Below are positions 1-9,500 of a DNA stretch of 64,000 nt, in pieces. The stretch comes from Pseudomonas sessilinigenes. Its GTDB lineage: Bacteria > Pseudomonadota > Gammaproteobacteria > Pseudomonadales > Pseudomonadaceae. Each line of letters starts with the position of its first letter. The first letter of the stretch is position 1. The notes under the pieces were generated by a model. The model did no database searches. It had not been told where the DNA came from and worked only from the letters and a program-made list of their open reading frames with translations. The position numbers and the translations under genes were made by a program. The stretch spans positions 3,100,001 through 3,164,000 of the forward strand of contig NZ_CP027706.1 in assembly GCF_003850565.1 (NCBI RefSeq). The letters run 5' to 3'.

Positions 1-2629
1 TGCGGATGGACGAGCGGCCGAGCAATTCATCGGCGGTCTTGCGCCAGAGTTTGCAGGTCTCGGCGCCGAGCACGCTGTCCAGCGCGGGGTTCAGGCGCAC
101 CTCTTCGCGTTCGCCGTCGAAGGCCAGCCGCGCGTTGCCGCGCTGGCCCAGCTCCAGCAGCAGTTTCACCGGCCACAGCAGCAACGGGATGATCCGCGGG
201 CGGGCGTTGCCGCGCGGGTCGCGGCTGAGCAAGAAGGGGAAGCCCAGGTAGAGACCGTCGATGCCGGTATCGCGCTTGTACAACGCGCTCTGGCGGTACA
301 GCGCATGCAGTCGGGCCTCGATCCGCGGATCGGCCTGGAAGCATTCCGGGTCGAGGTTCACCGCGCGCTCGTTGCGTTGCAGCAGGTGGTCGAGCAGGGC
401 GGCGGCGGGGCGGCGCTCGCTGTGCAATTCGGCCAGGTCGACGCGGGCGGTGGTCTTGCCGATGTTCATGCGCACCAGCGGGCCGCGCATCACCGCGGTG
501 ACCACCTTCTTTTCGAAGAAGTCGAGGATCTGTGATACGTAGTGCTGCTTTTGCGGCTCCAGCCACTGGCTCTCGGGAATGGCCAGCAGCACCAGTACCT
601 TGGCCAGGGGCATGCGCCGTTCCAGGCGAAACTGCTCGGCCCACTCATCCACCGCCGGCACGCCGCTGCGGGCGAAACCACGGATGCGTTCGTCGACGCT
701 GCGGTACAGGTCCTGGCGCGGGTGCTCAAGCAGTGTGCTTGCTTGCTCGCTGTCGAACCAGCCGACCTCGGTGCGCTGGGCCAGCTCGGTGGCTTCCTGG
801 ATGATCGAGTCGGCCGAGCGAAATTGCTCGATGGCGGCGCTGAGCAGCACGATCAGGTCTTCTTCGGCGATCACTCGCCGTTCCGACAGGTAGGCCAGGC
901 CAGGATGCTCGGTATCCGGCAGCAGGCGCTGGCGCTCCTGCCACTGGGTGGCGAGCCTGGCGCGAGAGGTCGACAGCAGGTAGATGCGCAGGGTCTCTTC
1001 CACCAGTTCGACCTGCTGGTGCAGGGCGCGCTGGCGCACCTGCTCGGCGCGCAGCTTGAGGCGCGACAGCCAGTTGTCGGTCTGCAGCTGCTCCAGCAGA
1101 TCGGGAACCGAACCGCTGATCAGCCGGTAGCCTTCCAACGGGTGTTCGAGCAACCAGCCTGGGGTGACGATGTCGCCGCGATGGATCAGCGGCACTTGCG
1201 GATTGAGCAGCTTGAGCGCCAGCATCAGGCGCAAGTCGTCTTCCAGGCCGTCATGCTGGACCACCTGGCGCAGGCCGGCGAGCAGCGAGGAGGGCAGGCC
1301 GAGCTGTTCGGCCCAGGTCACGATCACCCCGCGCAGCAGGTGGTCCAGGGCCTGGGCCCAGTGTTCGGCCTGGGCCGCGGCCAGGGCGAACACCCGGGGT
1401 TTGTGGTAGTGGCGCTGGCCCAGCTGCAAGGTGGCGCCTTCGCCGTCGTCGCGCTCCTGGAACGACGAGGCCGGCGCCGCGACCGGATGGCCATCGAGCC
1501 AGGCCTCGACCTCGGGCCACTGCCAGCGCTGGTGCCGGTCCCGGGCCAGCAGCCCGCGCAGCAACAGGTTGAGCCCCGGGTCCAGGTCATCGGGGATCGG
1601 CACCCCGTTGGCCAGTACATGAATAAGGAAGGCATTGGCATGGATGCCTTCGAAACAGGCGCCCTGGGTCAACTGCTCGAGCAGGATCATCCCCAGGCTC
1701 CACCAGTCCGAGGCCGCGGCTACCCCACCGGCGATGGCCTCCGGGGCCATGTAGCGGCTGGTTTCCAGCGGCGACACGATATCCAGGTCGAACTCCGACA
1801 GGCGCGCCGAGCCGAAGCCGCTGATCACCAGGTCCAGCGGCTCGTGGGCGCGTACCAGCAGGCTGGCGGGGCGCAGGTCGCGATGGCGCAGCCCGGCTTC
1901 GTTGAAGGCATGCAGCGCCTGGCCCAGTTCCCGGACCACATGGCGCACGCTGTCGGTGTCGCGAATGATGCTGCCCAGGTCCGCCAGGGTGCCGCCGCTG
2001 AGCTCTTCGATGACCTCGTAGGCCCGGCCGTCCCAGCGTCCGGTGGCGATGATCTCGGGCACATGCGCACGGGGCAGGCGGCGGATCACGTCGTAGATCG
2101 CCGGGTCGGGTTCGGCGCCGGGGCGGTAGAGCGTCAACACCGCCTGGAGTGGCGTTGCCTGGTGGCTGGCCAGGTAGCGTTCGCGCACGCCGTCGGTGCT
2201 GCTGATCTGGCGGATCAGCGCCCAGCCGTCGATCAGGGTCTGGCTGGCGCTGGCCGGGTCAACCTCGGCATCAGGAAGTGCTGGCCCAGGTGCCGCGTTG
2301 CCAGGGGGCTGGGCCGGGGGCGCGTCGCACTCCAGGCACATCAGGTCGCCTGGTTCCATGGCATGGCCGTTGCTGCAAACCAGGCCCGGCGCGGTGGTCT
2401 CGGGCTGGGCCGGGGCCTCTGGCGGCGGGCTGTCCTGGCCTGGGCCGTGCTGGGGCACGGGATCTTGGGGCATGGCGTCTTGGGTGACGATGACCTGGGG
2501 CCGCCAACCGTCGGCGCGCAGCGGTTCGCCGGCCAGGTCCCAGTTACAAGGGTGCTGGTCGACGGTGCCTTCGCAGAACAGCTCCTGGAGTGGGCGTTCG
2601 GTCTGGCAATTGGGGCAGAAGCGAATCAT
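1..2629 (-). CDS. Zinc-ribbon / pseudokinase / DUF4011-type protein, probably a helicase fusion (C-terminus beyond left edge)
   Basis: An open frame of 876 codons runs from ATG at 2629 off the left edge, so the protein is incomplete. Residues 1-30 hold a zinc ribbon (C5, C8, C19, C28) and residues 85-101 a second one (C85, C98, C101). Residues about 135-345 form a protein-kinase fold: HRD is kept at 249-251 and APE follows the activation loop. However, the DFG Asp is Gly (GFG, 271-273), the catalytic-loop Asn is Ser, and the VAIK Lys is Thr, so it should be catalytically dead. A long helical region follows. Near residue 800 comes a stretch with LYLGFPFLLS and IIPLLLWPVKL, which resembles DUF4011; in that family an SF1 helicase and often a nuclease follow. 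The gene starts 14 nt after the radical-SAM gene stop and is last in the visible operon. The helicase part is inferred, not seen. Confidence 0.75.
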   Translation of the reverse strand, partial: MIRFCPNCQTERPLQELFCEGTVDQHPCNWDLAGEPLRADGWRPQVIVTQDAMPQDPVPQHGPGQDSPPPEAPAQPETTAPGLVCSNGHAMEPGDLMCLECDAPPAQPPGNAAPGPALPDAEVDPASASQTLIDGWALIRQISSTDGVRERYLASHQATPLQAVLTLYRPGAEPDPAIYDVIRRLPRAHVPEIIATGRWDGRAYEVIEELSGGTLADLGSIIRDTDSVRHVVRELGQALHAFNEAGLRHRDLRPASLLVRAHEPLDLVISGFGSARLSEFDLDIVSPLETSRYMAPEAIAGGVAAASDWWSLGMILLEQLTQGACFEGIHANAFLIHVLANGVPIPDDLDPGLNLLLRGLLARDRHQRWQWPEVEAWLDGHPVAAPASSFQERDDGEGATLQLGQRHYHKPRVFALAAAQAEHWAQALDHLLRGVIVTWAEQLGLPSSLLAGLRQVVQHDGLEDDLRLMLALKLLNPQVPLIHRGDIVTPGWLLEHPLEGYRLISGSVPDLLEQLQTDNWLSRLKLRAEQVRQRALHQQVELVEETLRIYLLSTSRARLATQWQERQRLLPDTEHPGLAYLSERRVIAEEDLIVLLSAAIEQFRSADSIIQEATELAQRTEVGWFDSEQASTLLEHPRQDLYRSVDERIRGFARSGVPAVDEWAEQFRLERRMPLAKVLVLLAIPESQWLEPQKQHYVSQILDFFEKKVVTAVMRGPLVRMNIGKTTARVDLAELHSERRPAAALLDHLLQRNERAVNLDPECFQADPRIEARLHALYRQSALYKRDTGIDGLYLGFPFLLSRDPRGNARPRIIPLLLWPVKLLLELGQRGNARLAFDGEREEVRLNPALDSVLGAETCKLWRKTADELLGRSSIR

Positions 2630-2643
2630 CGGGAGAATTCCAT

Positions 2644-3279
2644 TCAGTGGCGGTGCGCACTGGTCTGTATTTGGTGGCCTTGCTCCTGCAGCAGGTCGCG
2701 CAGGTGCAGCAGGTCGTCACGTCGGGGGATGCCGGCCATCCAGACGCTGCCGTTGGCGTCGAACATCAGGTCCAGGGCCTTGTCGGCGGCTTCCAGGGGA
2801 CGCTCATAGGACGCCAGGCGCACATGGCCGAGGGGCGTGAGCAGGGTCAGGCGCTGGTTGTCGCTGCCGCGCAGCGCCAGGGATTGTTCGAGGCGCTCCT
2901 CGTAGGGGTCGCTGATCAGCCCGTCGATCAGGCCCTGGGCCTTGCGTAGCTGGGGTTGCAGGTGCTCCAGCGGATAGCCGCTGTAGACCAGGATGTCCAC
3001 CGGACTTTGGCGGCGCAGCCCTTGGAGTAAAAGCAGCAGGGCCTCGAACTGATCGAAGGGCTCGCCGCCGGACAAGGTGATGCCGTCGGCTTCGCGCAGC
3101 CAGGGCGCCAGTTGCGTGAGCAACTGGTCGATGTCCAGGCGCCGCTGGCCAGGCCCCCAGGTATCGGCGGAAATGCACCCGGGGCAGCGGATGCTGCAGC
3201 CCTGGAACCAGATGCCCAGGCGCCGCCCGGGGCCCAGGGTGGTGACCGGGAAATGCACTCGCGACAGGCTCAACTGCAT
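2644..3279 (-). CDS. Radical-SAM protein of the NrdG/activase type (4Fe-4S single-cluster domain)
   Basis: This 211-aa protein has the cluster-binding motif C28-x3-C32-x2-C35 (CSIRCPGC) and a SAM-binding GGEP motif at 71-74. It has the size of an activating enzyme such as NrdG or PflA and no extra cluster domain. The closest recognisable fold is the NrdG-like Fer4_12/radical-SAM family, but no glycyl-radical enzyme or ribonucleotide reductase lies next to it, so the name NrdG is not justified. It begins 2 nt after the AAA+ gene stop, so the two are probably translationally coupled. The substrate is unknown; a protein made in the same operon is the natural guess. Confidence 0.85.
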   Translation of the reverse strand: MQLSLSRVHFPVTTLGPGRRLGIWFQGCSIRCPGCISADTWGPGQRRLDIDQLLTQLAPWLREADGITLSGGEPFDQFEALLLLLQGLRRQSPVDILVYSGYPLEHLQPQLRKAQGLIDGLISDPYEERLEQSLALRGSDNQRLTLLTPLGHVRLASYERPLEAADKALDLMFDANGSVWMAGIPRRDDLLHLRDLLQEQGHQIQTSAHRH

Positions 3280-3281
3280 TT

Positions 3282-5117
3282 TCAGCGGCGTTCCATGAGC
3301 AGGCCGCCGGCGTCCAGCGCGGTGATCGAGAAACGCTCGCCTGGCTGCGCATCCTGATCGAACAGGGCCCGGGACAATGGATTGAGCAGGCGCGCCTCGA
3401 GCTGGTTGCGAATGCCCCGGCCGCCATTGGACAGGTCATGCAGGCACAGCGTGCGCAGGCCTTGGCGGGCCTGGGGGCTCAGTTCGACGAACAACGCCTG
3501 TTGCTGTTGCAGGTCCTTGAAGGTGGTGTCGACCATCTGCTCGAAGATCTGGATCGCCACATCCTCGCGGATGAAGTCGAAGACGATGATGTTCTCGCCG
3601 ATGCGGTTGAGGATCTCCGGACGGTTCAGCACCAGCTTGAAGTAGCGGTCGATCTCGCTGTGGACCTTCTCCTGCATCTGTTCGAAGGGTTCGCCGGGTA
3701 GCACGTTGGCGACGCGCTCGCCATTATCGCCCTGGCGATAGATGCCCAGGTTGGAGGTGAACACGATCAGCGCCTCGGAAAAATACACCCGATCACCGCG
3801 CCCGGAGGTGAGCACGCCGTCGTCGAGGATCTGCAGGAATTTATCGAGGATGCGCGGGTGGGCCTTCTCGATTTCGTCGAACAGCACCACGCTGAAGGGT
3901 TTTTCGCGGATGGCGTTGGTCAGCTCGCCGCCCACGTCGTAGCCGACATAACCGGGCGGCGCGCCGATCAGGCGCTGGTCGGCGTGCTCGGCACTGAACT
4001 CCGACATGTCGAAGCGGATATAGGCGCTTTCATCGCCGAACAGCAAGCTGGTGATGGTCTTGGCCAGTTCGGTCTTGCCCACGCCCGTGGGTCCTGCGAG
4101 GAAGGCCACGCCTCGGGGCCGGTTGCCCTTGCGACTGGCGCCGACCCCGGTCATCGCCCGCTTGACGATGTCCAGCATGTGGGTCACCGCATGATCCTGG
4201 CCCTTGACCCGCTGGTGCACTCGTTCATCGGCCTGGCGGATCTGCTGGCGGTCGATGCGCAGCCAGGGATCTTCGGTGACCCCGATCTTGTAGCGGCGCA
4301 CGGCATCGGCGATCTGCTCCATGGCCACGCCCTCGACCCGTGCCAGTTGGGCGATGGCGCTCAGATCGAGCAGCAGCAGGCCTTCGGTATTCTGCACGAA
4401 GGCATCCACCGCCTCGCAGGTGCTGTCCTCGCTGGCTTCCTGGCTGCCGGCCAGGCTCTTGAGCAGGGCCGGGGCCAGGGCGCGGCGGGTCAGCTGATCG
4501 GGCCGGGATACCGGAATGTGGCGTAGCCGCGGGTTGTCCACCAGCAGCCAGTCGGGCAGGTCGCCTTCCTTTTCCACCAGCCACAGCAAGGTATTGAAGA
4601 AGGGTTTGCGCAGCTCCGGCAGCGGCCGGCTGCGGGCCTGGTGGGAGTGCACCAGGGCCTGGGTGAACAGCTGGTGTTCGGCGGCGCTGAGAGAGTCATT
4701 GCGCACCACCAGGCGCGAAGCGAAGTCGATGACCAGGGCAATCGGCGGGCCGGCGCGATTCACCAGGCGCTGCACGGTGGCGGCCAAGAGATCGGGGCCT
4801 GCCGGAGCGGCGCCATCCACCGGGGTCAGGCCCAGCTCCTTGAGCAGGGTCTGGCCCGCCGCGGGATCGCTGTCCGGCTTGCCGATGGCGCGCATGCCGG
4901 TTACCGGGTCCCACGTCAGCACATGGGCGTAGCCGGCCGCGAGCAGGGTGTCGCAGAGGGTCTGGTTGAAGCTCAGGGCCGTGACCGTGCCGGGGGCCAC
5001 CTCGCTGGCCTGCAAGTCGCGGATATTGCCGGATAGGACAAACTGGCTCTTGAGTGGCAGGAAGCGGACCAGGTCACGCATCCAACGTGGGCTTTCAAAC
5101 GGTGTATTCCCTGACAT
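3282..5117 (-). CDS. AAA+ ATPase with a ClpB/ClpA-like second module
   Basis: This is a 611-aa protein. Residues about 300-600 form a ClpB D2-like AAA+ module: Walker A GPTGVGKT at 342-349, a GYVG pore loop at 389-392, Walker B VVLFDEIEKAH at about 410-420, a sensor FTSNLG, and a C-terminal small domain. Residues 1-290 resemble a diverged first AAA module (SGNIRD start, hydrophobic IALVIDFASR strand, RPDQLTRR segment) but contain no GxxGxGKT, so this half probably does not hydrolyse ATP. The ClpB N-domain and M-domain coiled coil are missing, so it is not the housekeeping disaggregase. The pore loop suggests substrate threading. It is followed 2 nt later by the radical-SAM gene and overlaps the upstream gene by 23 nt. 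Confidence 0.85.
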   Translation of the reverse strand: MSGNTPFESPRWMRDLVRFLPLKSQFVLSGNIRDLQASEVAPGTVTALSFNQTLCDTLLAAGYAHVLTWDPVTGMRAIGKPDSDPAAGQTLLKELGLTPVDGAAPAGPDLLAATVQRLVNRAGPPIALVIDFASRLVVRNDSLSAAEHQLFTQALVHSHQARSRPLPELRKPFFNTLLWLVEKEGDLPDWLLVDNPRLRHIPVSRPDQLTRRALAPALLKSLAGSQEASEDSTCEAVDAFVQNTEGLLLLDLSAIAQLARVEGVAMEQIADAVRRYKIGVTEDPWLRIDRQQIRQADERVHQRVKGQDHAVTHMLDIVKRAMTGVGASRKGNRPRGVAFLAGPTGVGKTELAKTITSLLFGDESAYIRFDMSEFSAEHADQRLIGAPPGYVGYDVGGELTNAIREKPFSVVLFDEIEKAHPRILDKFLQILDDGVLTSGRGDRVYFSEALIVFTSNLGIYRQGDNGERVANVLPGEPFEQMQEKVHSEIDRYFKLVLNRPEILNRIGENIIVFDFIREDVAIQIFEQMVDTTFKDLQQQQALFVELSPQARQGLRTLCLHDLSNGGRGIRNQLEARLLNPLSRALFDQDAQPGERFSITALDAGGLLMERR

Positions 5118-5742
5118 GTTTCAGCTCGTAACCTTGGGCGGTGGTGGCAGGGTATTGCCCCATGCTCAGGTTTTCCAGCTTCGGGTTAGGAAATTTCCTA
5201 TTCCTTTTGGCACGCCGACCGGTGGTTGGTGGCTCCAGGTTGCCGACTTGGCCACAGGCAGGATGCAGCTCGACCACGAGCGCCAGGTCCTCGGCCCGAA
5301 CCGGTAGCGGGAGCACCTGCACATGCGCCATGGCGCGCTCATGCGTCCGCTGGAACAATTGCTGGCGCTGGACGGAATTAACGTCTGCCAGCAGAACGAG
5401 CAGGTCGAAAGCTTGGTACTTGGCAATGGTCTCCAGGAGGCTGTCATCCCGGTCTAAGTCAAAGCCATCGAAAAAGAGTGCATTGAAGCGCTCGCCTGCC
5501 TCCAGCCGCTCCAGGAGTGCTTGGGTGCTGCTTTGCACTGAAACGCTGAACACGCCCAGCCCGTTGAGCTTGCGCCAGAGCTCCAGCAGCCCGTTGAAAC
5601 ACCTGCCAAACACGGCGACTTTGCATTGACGATGCACAGCAAGATCCTCAAAACGTCCAAGCCTAAGCCCGTGCGCCATCGGCATGTGCAAGAAGCGCCT
5701 GGTTTCCAGTCGGGCGGATTCTCGAAGGCAAGCAAGAGTCAT
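5095..5742 (-). CDS. Protein with a degenerate receiver-like domain
   Basis: This 215-aa frame overlaps the AAA+ start by 23 bp. Residues about 40-155 follow the beta/alpha rhythm of a response-regulator receiver: KVAVFGR as strand 1, NALFFDGF as strand 3 with an Asp at the phosphoacceptor position, LLVLLADV as strand 4, and VQVLPLP as strand 5. The acidic pair after strand 1, the strand-4 Thr/Ser and the strand-5 Lys are absent. No output domain follows; the tail (about 160-215) is basic. The start is uncertain: ATG 5742 has no clear ribosome-binding site, and Met20 or Met22 are alternatives. It may belong to the divergent BvgAS-like system or lead the AAA+ operon. The receiver assignment rests on pattern only. 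Confidence 0.55.
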   Translation of the reverse strand: MTLACLRESARLETRRFLHMPMAHGLRLGRFEDLAVHRQCKVAVFGRCFNGLLELWRKLNGLGVFSVSVQSSTQALLERLEAGERFNALFFDGFDLDRDDSLLETIAKYQAFDLLVLLADVNSVQRQQLFQRTHERAMAHVQVLPLPVRAEDLALVVELHPACGQVGNLEPPTTGRRAKRNRKFPNPKLENLSMGQYPATTAQGYELKHVREYTV

Positions 5743-5948
5743 GGACCAAGAATATTCTTGTCGTATATCGAGAGGTGTCTTGAGGCTTTTTTCCCGGTTG
5801 CCGGACAGAATTATTCACACCGGCAGCAAGAAAAATCCGTCAGCTCAAGCCAATCGGCTACACCATATGGGTAAGCCTATTAGTGAGACGCTGCAGGATC
5901 GGCCTTGTCGCTCTCGGAACGTCTATGCCTGATGACTTTGGTGATTGC

Positions 5949-6566
5949 ATGAGTAGGAAAGTCTTGATCGTTGATGATCATCCCCTGGTATGCCAGGCAA
6001 TTCGCCAAGCACTAGTGACCATCGGCTTTGAGGCCGTAGGGGAGACCGCCGATGGCGTGGAGGCGTTGCGCATGATCGAGTCGCTGGCGCCTGATGTGGT
6101 CATCCTCGACATTGGCCTGGAGAAGCTTGACGGCCTGAGCGTGCTCAGGCGCATTACCCGCGAGAAGCTCGATACCCGTGTGTTGGTATTTACCGCGCAG
6201 GCCAAGGAGAACTACGCAACTCGTTGCCTGCAGGCCGGTGCGACTGGTTTCGTCGGCAAGAGCGAGCCCATAGGCAAGCTGATCAAGGCGGTCGAGACGG
6301 TCGCCGACGGCTATATCTTCTTTCCGAAAGACTTCATGCCGTTGCTCGGCAAGCACGAGTTGACCGGAGACCTGGAAGACCTCACTGATCGGGAGCTGCA
6401 AATCCTCAAGATGTTGGCGCAGGGACTTTCCAACGGCGATATCGCCAAGCGCTTGAGCCTCAGCAACAAGACCATCAGCGGCCATAAGGTGAATATCCAG
6501 ACCAAACTCGGCGTTGTCTCGGTCATCGAGCTGGCCGATATCGCTCGTCGGCACAATCTGATCTGA
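5949..6566 (+). CDS. NarL/BvgA-type response regulator
   Basis: From ATG 5949 the protein has 205 residues. It contains an N-terminal receiver (LIVDDHP, phosphoacceptor D54 in VVILDIGLE) and a C-terminal LuxR-type helix-turn-helix (LTDREL, LAQGLSNGDIAKRL, KTISGHK). This is the BvgA/EvgA/RocA1 layout of a DNA-binding regulator phosphorylated by a hybrid kinase with an Hpt domain, and such a kinase begins 10 nt downstream. An upstream in-frame ATG at 5925 has a slightly better GGAA ribosome-binding site and would add eight residues. Fimbrial genes nearby are plausible targets, by analogy with Roc and Bvg systems. Confidence 0.9.
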   Translation: MSRKVLIVDDHPLVCQAIRQALVTIGFEAVGETADGVEALRMIESLAPDVVILDIGLEKLDGLSVLRRITREKLDTRVLVFTAQAKENYATRCLQAGATGFVGKSEPIGKLIKAVETVADGYIFFPKDFMPLLGKHELTGDLEDLTDRELQILKMLAQGLSNGDIAKRLSLSNKTISGHKVNIQTKLGVVSVIELADIARRHNLI

Positions 6567-6576
6567 GCCTGCAGAC

Positions 6577-9500
6577 GTGAAGTCCCGTTGGCCTCTGGTT
6601 CGCTGTGGGTGTTTTCTACTCCTGTTGATGTGCCATCGGATTGGGATGGCTGGAGGCGCGGACTTGCAGCCTGTCGCGCGGCAGCCGCTCGATGAGCTGA
6701 AAATCAGCCTGTCCGCGCCCGAGCGGCAGTGGCTAGGGCAAAGAAAGTCACTGACAGTTGGCATCTTGCATGATCCATTGCCGCCGCTTCGCATCTTTGT
6801 CGAAGGCCCGCGCCTGGAGGGATTGCTGGCCGATTACGTGGTGGCCTTGCAACGCGAGCTGGGGGTGCCGATCCGGCTGCGCAGCTTCCTGACCCGCGAC
6901 GCCATGTATGCCGCCTTGCGTGGTGGCGACCTCGATATGGTCAGCAATATCAATCCGTTGATGGCCGCAAGTCATGGCCTGGTCCTGAGCCCACCTTATG
7001 TCCTGACCGAACTGGCCCTGTTCTCCGAAGGTGGGGACCTGCATGAATACAGCATTGATGATGGCCAGACACGCATTGCAGTCGCCAACGGCATGATGCT
7101 GGAGCTGTTTCGCAGCGCCGGTGGGCGTGGCAGGTTCCAGCACTACCCCTCGGCGCTGCTGGCCATGGCCTCGGTATTGACCGGCGAGAACGAGGTGTTC
7201 CTCGGTGATGCACTCTCGACCCGCTACCTGTCCAGCCAACTGTTCAGCAACCAGTTGGTGGTCAACCAGAGTGTGAAGCTGCCAGAAGTGAAGGTCGGTT
7301 TTGGCCTGAAACCGGGTAACGCGATACTCGAAGGTATTCTCAAGCGCGCGCTGGGGGGAATGACCCGCTGCCAGAAGATCCGCGCGCAGCACCTTTGGGG
7401 CGATAACGAAGTCTGCAGTACCAGCGACTTTCGCAGCCGCCTCGACGCACAAGAACTGGACTGGCTCGACAGGGCTGGGACGGTGCGCCTGGCGGTCAGC
7501 GAAGACCTGGCGCCCTATGCATTCTTCAACAACCGTGGGCGCTTCAACGGCATCGCGTCGGACGTGCTGGACATCATCCGACGCAAGACTGGCCTGCATT
7601 TCAAAATCGATCGTGTCAGCTCGCTCAGCCAGGCCAACGAATTGCTCGACCATGGAGCGGCGAGCCTGAGCATCCTTCCGGAAACCTCTCCGGTCGAGCT
7701 GCCCTATCCTCATTCCGATCCGCTCGCCACCGCGCCATATCTCTTCATACAGCGCCAAGAGGCTCAGGAAACGCTCGATGCACAGACCCGGGCCACGGTC
7801 ATCATCGCCAAGGGGTATGTCGAGCCACAGCAGTTCCGTGCCCAGTATCCTTACCTGGTCTTCAAGGAGACGCAGACCATGGGCGAAGCCTTCAAGCAGC
7901 TACGAGACGGCGGCGCCGATCTTGTTCTCGCTCCTGCCAATGTGGCGCGCTACTACTTGTCGTACAAATACGAAAGCAGCTTGAAGGTCGGAGGCATCTT
8001 CGACGGGCCCGGCGTGCGGATAGTGTTCGCTGCGCCGCATGACCAGGCCCAGCTGATCAGCATTCTCGACAAGGCGATGCTGGAAATCACCCCCAGGGAG
8101 TCTCTGCTGATCGTCGGTCGGTGGCGTGCCAACTCGGCCACCGATGACAAGTACTGGGAAGGCGTCGCATCGTTCATCTGGCGCTCCTTCGGACTGCTGG
8201 GAGTGATGCTGCTGGTGGCAGGCATGTTGATTGTCGCTCAGCGCCGGCGTATTCGGCGCAAGCGCCAGGACTTGCAGCAGCGTCAATTGTTGATGGATGA
8301 GTTGCAAGTGGCCAAGGAGTCGGCGGACCACGCGAGTCGTGCCAAGTCGGTATTCCTGGCAACCATGAGCCACGAGATCCGCACGCCGCTGAACGCGATC
8401 ATCGGCATGCTGGAGCTGGTGCTGACACGTCGGGGCGAAACCGAGCTCGATCACCAGTCGATGCATATCGCCTACGAGTCGGCGGTCAGTCTCCTGGCCC
8501 TGATCGGCGACATCCTGGACATCTCACGCATCGAGTCGGGAAAGCTGGAGTTGGCGCCCGAACCGGCGAGGATGACGGTGTTGCTGGAGTCCGTGGGCAA
8601 TGTATTTTCGGGGCTTGCCCGGCAGAAGCAGTTGCGTCTTACCCTGGACATCGATGCGCTGGCCTCGGCACAGGTCTGGGTGGACGCGGTGAAGGTCAAG
8701 CAGATCGTTTCCAACTTGCTCAGCAACGCGATCAAGTTCACCGAGCAGGGGGGCGTCGACCTGCGCTGCTCAGTAGAGGCGGCCGGCGACTCGGCGTTGA
8801 GTTTTCGAGTCAGCGTTACTGACACTGGGGCGGGTATTGCCGCTGCGCAGTTGGGGCAGGTGTTCCAACCGTTCTATGTCGTCGATGGGGCGGTTGGCGA
8901 TCCTAATGCTGGCGCGGGCCTGGGCCTGGCGATCAGCCAGGCCCTTTGCCTGTTGATGGGAGGGACGCTGGAGGTAAAGAGCGAGGAGGGCACGGGCACT
9001 TGCATGAGCTTCGTCGTCGTGCTGGAACGGGTGATGGCCGATTGTGCAACGCTCCCCGAAGGGGAGGCGCCGAAAAGCCACATCAATGAGCCGCTGAGCG
9101 TGCTGGTCGTCGAGGACCACCTGCCCAGCCAGTACTTGCTGGTCCAGCAGGTCGGATACCTGGGGCATCGCGTTCTGGCTGCCAGCAATGGCCTGGAGGG
9201 GCTTGCAACGTGGAGCGAGCACGCCGTCGATATCGTCATCAGCGATTGCAACATGCCGCAAATGGGTGGCCTTGAGATGGCCCGGACCATTCGCCGCCTG
9301 GAGCAACAGCAGGGCGGCAAGCCTTGCCTGATTATCGGCCTCACCGCAGATGCCCAGCGCGAGGCACTGCAGCTCTGCCGCGATGCCGGTATGGACCATG
9401 CCTTGGCCAAACCCACCAATCTGGCCACGCTCAATCGCTTCATTCCCAAGCTCGGCCCCGATCAATCGTGGGCAAGCCAAGGGCTGTCATGGACCAACGA

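Noticed and set aside
542..2809. Plus-strand open frame of 755 codons
   Set aside because: It is antisense to the kinase-fold gene, has no recognisable domain and is explained by high GC. The minus-strand frame shows clear zinc-ribbon, kinase-fold and DUF4011 features.
2644..3279. Anaerobic ribonucleotide reductase activase (nrdG)
   Set aside because: The fold matches, but no nrdD is adjacent and the gene is embedded in the AAA+/pseudokinase unit.
3282..5117. Housekeeping ClpB disaggregase
   Set aside because: It lacks the N-domain, the M-domain coiled coil and a functional first ATPase, and is about 250 residues too short.
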